From Polaromonas sp. (lineage in GTDB: Bacteria > Pseudomonadota > Gammaproteobacteria > Burkholderiales > Burkholderiaceae_C), in NCBI GenBank assembly GCA_013205645.1, contig JABMMH010000102.1, positions 1 through 6,252 on the forward strand: a stretch of DNA of 6,252 nt, read 5' to 3'. Below the pieces are notes generated by a model. The model saw only the letters and a list, made by a program, of their open reading frames with translations, did not search any database and had not been told where the DNA came from. Every line of letters starts with the position of its first letter. The stretch's first letter is position 1. The position numbers were made by a program, and so were the translations under genes. This document shows positions 1 through 5,801 of the stretch, in pieces.

Positions 1-421
1 CACCCCATTGGCAACAGCTTACAACTTGTCTCTTGTTTAGTGGTGGACTACGGTTCAAGGTTGAGTTTTAACTAACCAAAGGTCGCAATGGCCAATTTTC
101 TCCTTACTCAGTTGCATCTCGATGTCTTCATGGAACACGATTCACCCAGAAGGTCTTTGTTTGACTTCGAACACCTATCACATGGCCGACAAGGCTCCGA
201 GTACTTCGGCCTTGGTCTGCACGTTGTAGCGTCACCACTTCGGATGTCACCTCAATAACTGCTGAACGCCAGTGGCTGAAGAGGCATCAAAAGAAGGGCC
301 ACTTGAGGGGTTTTTCTTATTTCAGGATTAGATGAAACCAGCCGTGCTGCCAACATAGGAAGCCTGCGCTGCCCACGTATGAGCCCCGAGCGAGCCTCCG
401 ATCAGGCAGTCATGTCCACCT

Positions 422-443
422 AAGGCTTAGCCTTTCGTTTTTT
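422..443 (+). terminator. Possible weak intrinsic terminator
   Basis: A 5-bp perfect stem (AAGGC at 422–426, GCCTT at 430–434) with a 3-base loop is followed, after TCG, by six T residues (438–443). It directly follows a TAA at 421–423 that closes a 39-codon frame lacking a usable start codon. The stem is short, so termination may be weak or the pattern may be chance. Confidence 0.3.
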
Positions 444-544
444 CTGCCATCTCGGATTGCCTTCAAAGACCTAAAACCTTTTGGCGAACTGCTCCAGCGG
501 TCGTTGGCCAGACAGCGCCAGTGCAAAAATGAATCATCGATGCA

Positions 545-594
545 CTCCAAAAAGAAAGCCCGGCGAACTGGCTCTAGGCTGGTTCGTCGGGCTT
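545..594 (-). terminator. Strong intrinsic terminator, minus strand
   Basis: A long hairpin pairs 556–568 with 582–594 (12 Watson–Crick pairs plus one G·T), and the pairing continues inward with wobbles to a loop around 574–576. Read on the minus strand the stem is followed by TTCTTTTT (556–549), the classical Rho-independent layout. It could end transcription of the permease gene about 390 bases upstream, or of a lost gene that ended here, since a minus-strand stop codon (574–576) lies in the loop. On the plus strand no T-tract follows, so it looks one-directional. Confidence 0.6.
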
Positions 595-675
595 GACGGC
601 GGACACGAGGTCCATGCCGTTGACTTGCACTGTGGGGAGATAGAAGTCCCTCAATGCAATGGTGCCAAAAGATTG
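574..675 (-). pseudogene. Possible C-terminal gene remnant
   Basis: A 33-codon frame on the minus strand, bounded upstream by TGA (676–678), ends in the residues LVSAVKPDEPA followed by TAG. The stop falls inside the terminator hairpin at 545–594, an arrangement typical of a true gene end. There is no convincing start codon and ribosome binding site, and the upstream sequence in the other frames is interrupted by stops. I do not recognise the family. It may be the surviving end of a degraded gene or simply chance. Confidence 0.15.
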
Positions 676-801
676 TCACCATGGTTTGCCGGGGCCGCTT
701 TATCTGAACGCCCTTGAGGCACAGACTGGCTACTGCCGGCTTGCGTCTGATTTCTCAGACAATTGCACTTTAAACCTGCTGACGACAAAAAACAAGCACT
801 C

Positions 802-832
802 AAAAAATAAAAAATCAATCCACCGGCTGTGG
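802..832 (-). terminator. Possible terminator after the permease gene
   Basis: On the minus strand a small CCAC/GTGG hairpin (820–832, 5-base loop) is followed by a T-rich run, the complement of the A-rich stretch 802–814. It lies about 155 bases past the permease stop codon. The 4-bp stem is weak, so it may only be an AT-rich patch. The stronger hairpin at 545–594 is a fallback for the same transcript. Confidence 0.25.
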
Positions 833-986
833 TGTCTGGATAAAAACGCCGCGACAGTTGACCGCTGACGGCGTGGCCGCTTAGTCCGCTTTGACTATGT
901 TTGGCACGCTGTCTGACGCTCGTTCGAGGACTGATTTTAGAAATGCACACTGGTCGACGGCGACCGCGCACCTTTCCAGGAGCGCT

Positions 987-2597
987 TCAGCGGGACCGTA
1001 AAGTCCGGCTCAGCAGTGCAACCGGCAGCAAGCCGACCAGCACCAGCGCCAGGGCCGGCAAAGCGGCCTCCGTCAAACGCTCGTCACGCGCCAACTGGTA
1101 GGTCACCACCGCCAGCGTGTCGCTATTGAAGGGCCGCAGCACCAGCGTGGCAGGCAGCTCTTTCATGACATCGACAAAGACCAGCAAGCCGGCGACGGCC
1201 ACAGAGCGTTTCAGCAGCGGCCAATGCACGCGGCTGAGCAAGCCCATACCGGTGGTGCCGAGCATGCGAGCGCTGTCGTCCAAGCTGCTGGGAATGCGCG
1301 AATAACCGCTTTGCACTGACTGCAAGGCCACCGCGCAAAAACGCACCAGATAAGCCCAGACAATGCCCAGCGCCGTCGCCGTGACCCAGTAGCCAACGCT
1401 GGTTTGTGGCGCGACCGACTGCAGCCAACCCACCGGCAGCAGCAAGCCGACGACGATCACGGCGCCCGGCACGGCGTAGCCCAAGCTGACGAGCTGCACG
1501 GCAGCGCGGTTGAGTCCGTGGGGTCGATGGCGCAGCGCAAAGGCCAGCGTCAGCGCGATGCCAGTGGCCAGCACGGCGGTCAGACTGGCCAGCCAGACGC
1601 TGTTGAAAGACCACTGCGCAAATGACAGCCAAGACAAATCATCCCAACCAGCCTGCAGCGGCCGCAGCATGAACAGCACCGGCAGCACAAAACCAAGCGC
1701 AATAGGCAGCGCGCAAACCAACCAAGCCAAGACGGCGCGCTGGCCACGCAGGCGCGTTGGCGCGGCGTCAGCAGCGCCCGCACGATCGCCCCGCGCGCCC
1801 GCAAAGCGCATGCGCTTTTGCGCGCTCTGTTCAATCTTCAACAGCACCGCGACGAACAACAACAGCACCGTGGCCAGTTGCGCAGCGGCCATGCGGTTGT
1901 CCATGCTGAGCCAGGCTTTGTAAATACCCGCCGTGAAAGTCTGAATCCCGAAGTAACTGGAGACACCAAAGTCGGCCAGCGTTTCCATCAGCGCCAGCGC
2001 AATACCCGCGGCCACAGCGGGCCGGGCCAGTGGCAAGGCGACTTCACGAATCCGCCGCGACAAAGGTGCGCCCAACAGACGTGCCGCTTCCATCAAGTGC
2101 ACCGCACGCTCTGTCAGTGCGGTACGCGCCAACAAGTAGACATACGGGTAAAGCGCGAACGTGAAAACCAGCACTGCACCGCCCAAGCTGCGAACCTCTG
2201 GCAACAGCCGGCCCTGCAAATCAAACGACGCCCGCAACCAGCTTTGGAATGGCCCGGCGTATTGCAAAAAGTCGGTGTAGGCGTAAGCCACCACGTAAGC
2301 CGGCATAGCCAAGGGCAGCAACAGCGCCCATTCAAACGTGCGGCGCCCCGGAAAATCGAACAGCGTCACCGCCGCCGCCGTCCCCATGCCTAGAACGCCA
2401 ACACCCAGCGCGACAGACAGGCACAGCAACACGGTGGTGCCGATGTAATCCGGCAGCACCGTGCGACCCATTTCCCGCAAGATATCCCACGAGTGGCGAT
2501 CCAGTTGCGTCCACGACAAGATGATCGCCAACACCGGCAAAGTCAGCACCAACACCAATAACAGCAGCAGCGTGGAAGGGATGAGTCGACGAAACAT
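987..2597 (-). CDS. fbpB: Ferric iron ABC transporter, fused permease
   Basis: Inner-membrane permease of an Fe(III) ABC importer (FbpB/SfuB type). It takes iron from a periplasmic binding protein and moves it into the cytoplasm using ATP hydrolysed by the partner ATPase. The 536 residues contain two fused permease halves. Each has several hydrophobic segments and an EAA-type loop that docks on the ATPase: residues about 170–190 (MEAARLLG, then LPLARPA) and about 440–460 (DDSARMLG, then WPLLKRS). The second loop is less conserved. Family-like stretches are PLAMPAYVVAYAYTDF (about 95–110) and KELPATLVLRPFN (about 479–491). I chose the ATG at 2597 because it gives a short positively charged end (MFRR) before the first membrane segment and has a weak GGA upstream. 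A TTG at 2642 would add 15 residues but has no ribosome binding site. It is divergent from the ATPase gene across a Fur box. Iron is the likely substrate, from family resemblance and the Fur box. No binding-protein gene is adjacent. Confidence 0.92.
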   Translation of the reverse strand: MFRRLIPSTLLLLLVLVLTLPVLAIILSWTQLDRHSWDILREMGRTVLPDYIGTTVLLCLSVALGVGVLGMGTAAAVTLFDFPGRRTFEWALLLPLAMPAYVVAYAYTDFLQYAGPFQSWLRASFDLQGRLLPEVRSLGGAVLVFTFALYPYVYLLARTALTERAVHLMEAARLLGAPLSRRIREVALPLARPAVAAGIALALMETLADFGVSSYFGIQTFTAGIYKAWLSMDNRMAAAQLATVLLLFVAVLLKIEQSAQKRMRFAGARGDRAGAADAAPTRLRGQRAVLAWLVCALPIALGFVLPVLFMLRPLQAGWDDLSWLSFAQWSFNSVWLASLTAVLATGIALTLAFALRHRPHGLNRAAVQLVSLGYAVPGAVIVVGLLLPVGWLQSVAPQTSVGYWVTATALGIVWAYLVRFCAVALQSVQSGYSRIPSSLDDSARMLGTTGMGLLSRVHWPLLKRSVAVAGLLVFVDVMKELPATLVLRPFNSDTLAVVTYQLARDERLTEAALPALALVLVGLLPVALLSRTLRSR

Positions 2598-2621
2598 GAA
2601 TTCCAAAAAAGAGAGGCCTGG

Positions 2622-2648
2622 CTTGACTGAGCGGAATGCCAAGTCAAG
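2622..2648. repeat. Inverted repeat in permease leader
   Basis: A perfect 7-bp inverted repeat, CTTGACT (2622–2628) and AGTCAAG (2642–2648), is separated by 13 bases. It lies between the Fur box and the ATG of the permease gene. It would form a hairpin in the permease mRNA leader if transcription starts near the Fur box, or it could be an operator for a second regulator. It overlaps the alternative TTG start. Confidence 0.4.
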
Positions 2649-2654
2649 TGCGAA

Positions 2655-2669
2655 TGAGAATTGTAATCA
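2655..2669. promoter_or_regulatory. Fur box in the divergent promoter
   Basis: TGAGAATTGTAATCA matches the 7-1-7 Fur consensus TGATAATNATTATCA at 11 of 14 defined positions. It sits in the short gap between the divergent permease and ATPase genes. On the plus strand TGTAAT (2662–2667) and on the minus strand TACAAT (2665–2660) each match a −10 hexamer at 5 of 6 positions, so Fur bound with iron would block both promoters. No good −35 hexamer is seen for either. Repression of both genes under iron-replete conditions is the natural prediction. Confidence 0.75.
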
Positions 2670-2675
2670 TCTACA

Positions 2676-3758
2676 ATGAAAACCATGTTTTTGAATGTCT
2701 CTCAGTTGTGCGTTCACTACGCCGGTCGGACGCACAGGGCGGTCGACAACGCATCCTTCACTTTGGCGGCTGGCGAAATTGGCGTGCTCATCGGGCCTTC
2801 CGGCTGCGGCAAAACCACGCTCTTACGCGCTGTGGCCGGTCTGGAAAAAGCCAGCGCCGGCAGCATTCGGCTGGCTGACGATGTTGTCAGCAGCCAGCAG
2901 GTTCATTTGCCGGCTGAGTCGCGCCGCATTGGCATGGTGTTTCAAGATTACGCGCTGTTTCCGCACCTCGACGTGGCGAACAACGTTGGCTTTGGCCTGC
3001 ACCACCTGAAGCCCGCCGAGCGGCGTTTGCGCGTGCAAGAAGTGCTCAACTTGGTCGGTTTGAGCCACGCTGAAAGCTTGCATCCGCACCAATTGTCTGG
3101 CGGCCAGCAACAACGCGTGGCACTGGCGCGGGCCTTGGCACCGCGGCCACGGCTGCTGTTGCTGGACGAACCGTTTTCAAACCTCGACGTTGATTTGCGC
3201 GAACGCTTGGCCCATGAAGTGCGCGGTATTTTGAAAGAGGCGGGTGCGACGGCGCTGTTTGTAACGCATGACCAACTCGAAGCTTTTGCCATTGGCGACC
3301 GCATCGGCGTCATGCACGAAGGCCAGTTGCAGCAATGGGATGACGCCTACGAGTTGTACCACCGCCCAGCCACGCGCTTCGTCGCAGAATTCATCGGTCA
3401 CGGTGTTTTTGCGCACGCACAAATCGAGCAAAAAGAGCAGGGCAGCGTGGTGGTGCACACGGCGCTAGGCGACCTCCTTGACACGCAAGAGTGTCCCTTA
3501 CCCAACGCTTACCCAGACGGTATTTGCGACGTGCTACTGCGCGCCGACGACATCGTGCATGACGATGCAGCCCCCGTCAAAGCGCAGATCTTGCGCAAGG
3601 CTTTTCGGGGCTCAGAGTTTTTGTACACCTTGAAGCTGCAAAGCGGTGAGTCGGTGATGGCGCATGTGCCCTCACACCACGACCACGCCTTAGGCGAATG
3701 GATAGGGATTCGTGCGCAAGTCGATCACGTGGTGACTTTCCCGCGCGTGCTGGACTGA
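2676..3758 (+). CDS. fbpC: Ferric iron ABC transporter, ATP-binding protein
   Basis: Cytoplasmic ATPase that powers Fe(III) import with the divergently encoded permease. Of 360 residues, about 1–240 form the nucleotide-binding domain: Walker A GPSGCGKT (40–47), Q-loop VFQDYALFPH (Q90), signature LSGGQQQR (140–147), Walker B LLLLDE (160–165), D-loop SNLD (168–171) and H-loop H198. All key catalytic residues are present. The C-terminal part (about 265–360) is the regulatory domain usual for FbpC/PotA-like ATPases. The first ATG (2676) starts only 6 bases after the Fur box, and no Shine–Dalgarno sequence is visible before it or before the in-frame ATG at 2685. If TGTAAT (2662–2667) is the −10 box, the transcript would begin at or beside the start codon and be leaderless. 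The gene ends 4 bases from the convergent plsC stop. ABC family membership is certain; iron specificity is inferred from the partner permease and Fur box. Confidence 0.92.
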   Translation: MKTMFLNVSQLCVHYAGRTHRAVDNASFTLAAGEIGVLIGPSGCGKTTLLRAVAGLEKASAGSIRLADDVVSSQQVHLPAESRRIGMVFQDYALFPHLDVANNVGFGLHHLKPAERRLRVQEVLNLVGLSHAESLHPHQLSGGQQQRVALARALAPRPRLLLLDEPFSNLDVDLRERLAHEVRGILKEAGATALFVTHDQLEAFAIGDRIGVMHEGQLQQWDDAYELYHRPATRFVAEFIGHGVFAHAQIEQKEQGSVVVHTALGDLLDTQECPLPNAYPDGICDVLLRADDIVHDDAAPVKAQILRKAFRGSEFLYTLKLQSGESVMAHVPSHHDHALGEWIGIRAQVDHVVTFPRVLD

Positions 3759-3762
3759 GTCT

Positions 3763-4503
3763 TTATTCAGCATCCCGCAAGCGCTGAACTTCGCGCTGCA
3801 AGTCTCCCGCCCAAGTGCGCCTATCGCGCCCACGCGCCAACTCAGGCGCACCCACCGTCACTTGGGCGATCAACGCGCGTGCCGTCAACGTGCGCCACAT
3901 CGAGCCCAGCAGCGTGTCATCGCCGACAAAGCTTGGCGCTTGACTCACCAGGCCAGTGCGCCTGTCTATAAAGCGCAAGGCCATCGCCTGCACCGGCGCA
4001 TTGGCGGTGATGGCGGCTTGAATCAAATTGGCGTGAAAAGGCAGCAGGCTCAGTCCGTCGCTGGTCGTGCCCTCAGGGAACACCGCCAGCACCTGCCCAT
4101 CATGCAAATTCGCCACCATGTGGTGCAACACGCGGTGCGCGTCACGCCGGGATTCGCGCTCAATGAACAGCGTGCCTGCGCCAGCGGCCATGGTGCCTAC
4201 CAGAGGCCAGCGTTTGACGTCCGCCTTGGAGACAAAACGGCAATAACCAGCGGAGTGCATCACCAAAATGTCGAGCCACGAGATGTGATTCGCCACCAGC
4301 AACACCGGCCCGGTGGCCAGTGGTTCGCCTTTGAGCACCAACTCAACGCCGCTGATGGCCAGCATTTTGCGAGCCCAGATGTTGACGTGTTGGCCCTGCT
4401 CTTCGACCGACAGCCGGTGAAAGCGCGACCGAATGATCCAGAAGCCGGCGAGCGTGTGAAAAAAGGCCCGCAACAATCGGTAGCCAAGCCTGACCAATCT
4501 CAT
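3763..4503 (-). CDS. plsC: 1-acylglycerol-3-phosphate O-acyltransferase
   Basis: Transfers an acyl chain to lysophosphatidic acid, giving phosphatidic acid for membrane phospholipid synthesis. It acts at the inner face of the cytoplasmic membrane. The 246 residues show the acyltransferase motifs in order: catalytic HISWLD (His73, Asp78, the HX4D pair), GTLFIER (110–116), FPEGTTS (142–148) and the proline motif around APVQAMALRF (169–178). A hydrophobic N-terminal segment (about 10–24) fits membrane attachment. The open frame extends upstream to 4653, but the ATG at 4503 is preferred. It overlaps the stop codon of the upstream gene as ATGA and yields the usual family length; the longer form would add 50 unlikely residues read inside pyrC'. 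No clear ribosome binding site is seen, which fits translational coupling. It is the last of three co-directional genes here. Substrate specificity within the PlsC family is not proven by sequence; paralogues acylating other lyso-lipids exist. Confidence 0.9.
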   Translation of the reverse strand: MRLVRLGYRLLRAFFHTLAGFWIIRSRFHRLSVEEQGQHVNIWARKMLAISGVELVLKGEPLATGPVLLVANHISWLDILVMHSAGYCRFVSKADVKRWPLVGTMAAGAGTLFIERESRRDAHRVLHHMVANLHDGQVLAVFPEGTTSDGLSLLPFHANLIQAAITANAPVQAMALRFIDRRTGLVSQAPSFVGDDTLLGSMWRTLTARALIAQVTVGAPELARGRDRRTWAGDLQREVQRLRDAE

Positions 4504-5801
4504 GCCGAGTGCGCTTCGTAAGCCACTTGGCCGCCGACCAGCGTCCAGCCCACCCGTGCCGGCAACTCGTAGCCTGAAAACGGCGTGTGTTTGCCCTGGC
4601 TGCGCAAAGCGGCGGGCTCGACAACCCAGCTGGAAGTCGAGTTGAAAATGCACAGGTCAGCCACGCCGCCCTTGACCAGTTGACCCACGCTGCCTTGCAG
4701 CGGACCCAAAGCAGAGCCGAGCACACGGGCCGGTTCGCTGGTCAGCACCGCCAACGCACGCAGCAAGCCGGCGTCGCTCTCGTCACCCCATTTGCAAGCC
4801 AACCCCAGCAGCAACTCCAGCCCGGTGGCACCTGGCTCGGCTTCGGCAAAGGGCAAGGTTTTAGCGTCTTCGTCGACCGGCGTGTGGTCGGACACCAGCG
4901 CATCGACCGTGCCGTCGAGCAGGCCCAGTCGCAGGGCATCGCGGTCACGTTGCTGGCGCAGCGGCGGATCAAGCCGCATGCGGCTGTCGAAGTAACCTAT
5001 GTCGGTGTCGGTCAGGTGCAAGCTGTTGATGCTGACGTCACAAGTGACCCGCAAACCATCGGCCTTGGCTTGGGCCACCAGCGCCACGCCCGCAGCGCTG
5101 CTGATACGGCACAAGTGCACCCGCGCACCGGTCACACGCATCAGCTCAAAAATCGTGTGCAGCGCGATGGTTTCAGCCGCCACCGGCACACCGCTCAGAC
5201 CCAAGCGCGTGGCCAGCGGGCCGCTGGCTGCGACGCCTTTGCCCAGATGCATGTCTTGCGGACGCAGCCACACCGTGTAGTCAAAACTGGCTGCATACTG
5301 CAAAGCGCGCATCAGCACTTGCGTGTCTTCCAGTGGCACTTCAGCTTGGCTGAAACCGACGCAGCCGGCTTCGGTCAGTTGCACCATTTCGGTCAGGGCC
5401 ATGCCTTGCAATCCGCGCGTCAAAGCGCCCAACGGAAAGACCCGCGACTGGTGCAATTTCTCGGCGCGAAACTTCAGCATTTCAACCAAGCCGGGCTCGT
5501 CGAGCACCGGGTCGGTGTCGGGCGGGCAGACCAAACTGGTCACACCGCCGGCGACGGCTGCGGCCAATTCACTGGCCAGCATGCCTTCGTGTTCATAGCC
5601 GGGTTCGCGCAAGCGCACCGACAAATCAACCAGCCCCGGCGCCACCACGCAGCCCGTCGCGTCAATCATTTTGTTGGGCGCGAAGTCAGCCGCTACAGCG
5701 CCAATGCTGACAATACGGCCCGCCGCAATAGCGACGTCAACGCGCTCGTCAAAGCCTGTGGCTGGGTTGATGACGCGGCCATTTTTGATGAGTAATTTCA
5801 T
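4500..5801 (-). CDS. pyrC': Inactive dihydroorotase-like PyrC', partner of PyrB
   Basis: The 433-residue protein has the amidohydrolase fold and overall sequence of type I dihydroorotases but lacks their metal site. The HxH ligand motif after GLVD is changed to S61-x-R63, though the following LREPG is kept. The FSDDG-like ligand segment reads FSQAE (150–154). The metal-binding His of the HCED-type motif is Arg180 (LRPQD). The His of the HVST-type motif is Arg232 (CRISS). The PHH segment reads INS (258–260). Only Asp305 of the DHxPH motif remains (SDHTPV). This is the pattern of the pyrC' pseudo-dihydroorotases of Pseudomonas and relatives, which are needed to assemble the aspartate carbamoyltransferase dodecamer but do not catalyse dihydroorotate formation. 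It overlaps pyrB by 4 bases (ATGA) and has GGGA 7 bases before its ATG. It overlaps plsC downstream in the same way. Loss of activity is inferred from the residues. Confidence 0.93.
   Translation of the reverse strand: MKLLIKNGRVINPATGFDERVDVAIAAGRIVSIGAVAADFAPNKMIDATGCVVAPGLVDLSVRLREPGYEHEGMLASELAAAVAGGVTSLVCPPDTDPVLDEPGLVEMLKFRAEKLHQSRVFPLGALTRGLQGMALTEMVQLTEAGCVGFSQAEVPLEDTQVLMRALQYAASFDYTVWLRPQDMHLGKGVAASGPLATRLGLSGVPVAAETIALHTIFELMRVTGARVHLCRISSAAGVALVAQAKADGLRVTCDVSINSLHLTDTDIGYFDSRMRLDPPLRQQRDRDALRLGLLDGTVDALVSDHTPVDEDAKTLPFAEAEPGATGLELLLGLACKWGDESDAGLLRALAVLTSEPARVLGSALGPLQGSVGQLVKGGVADLCIFNSTSSWVVEPAALRSQGKHTPFSGYELPARVGWTLVGGQVAYEAHSA

Larger units (their letters stand above)
1..986. 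other. Low-GC stretch without a supported gene
   Basis: I find no convincing gene here. G+C is 79 of the first 180 bases (44%), well below the adjoining permease gene. Open frames are short and none carries a motif I recognise. The longest unlisted plus-strand frame with an ATG is at 88–258 (56 codons), with no good ribosome binding site. Other short frames end at 331–333 and 421–423 on the plus strand and at 574–576 on the minus strand. The patchwork of short open pieces in changing frames could be decayed genes or an old mobile-element insertion, but I see no terminal repeats or transposase motifs. Candidate terminators inside it are listed separately. Confidence 0.6.

Noticed and set aside
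88..258. Plus-strand frame of 56 codons in the low-GC region
   Set aside because: It has an ATG but no clear Shine–Dalgarno sequence and no recognisable similarity; an open run of this length is not rare by chance at this GC content.
270..318. AGTGGC/GCCACT repeat followed by TTTTTCTT as a plus-strand terminator
   Set aside because: The loop is over 20 bases, the stem only 6 bp, and the T-run is not adjacent to the stem.
745..760. Perfect GTCTGA/TCAGAC hairpin with a TTTC loop
   Set aside because: No T-tract follows on either strand, and there is no gene next to it that it would obviously serve.
651..971. Minus-strand open frame of 106 codons after the permease gene
   Set aside because: No recognisable motif, no clear ribosome binding site, composition unlike a real protein, and it crosses the A/T-rich candidate terminator.
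2598..2642. TTG start adding 15 residues to the permease
   Set aside because: No ribosome binding site precedes it, and the ATG at 2597 gives a typical N-terminus with a weak GGA upstream. Not excluded completely.
3748..3772. Inverted repeat TGCTG/CAGCA over the convergent stops as a bidirectional terminator
   Set aside because: The stem is only 5 bp with a long loop and no T-tract on either side.
4504..4653. Upstream extension of plsC by 50 residues
   Set aside because: The extension lies wholly inside pyrC' in another frame, is unlike any PlsC N-terminus, and the ATG at 4503 forms an ATGA overlap and gives the usual length.
4587..5795. Long plus-strand open frame of 402 codons
   Set aside because: It is antisense to pyrC', rich in Gln, His and Arg with no recognisable domain, as expected for the shadow of a GC-rich gene.
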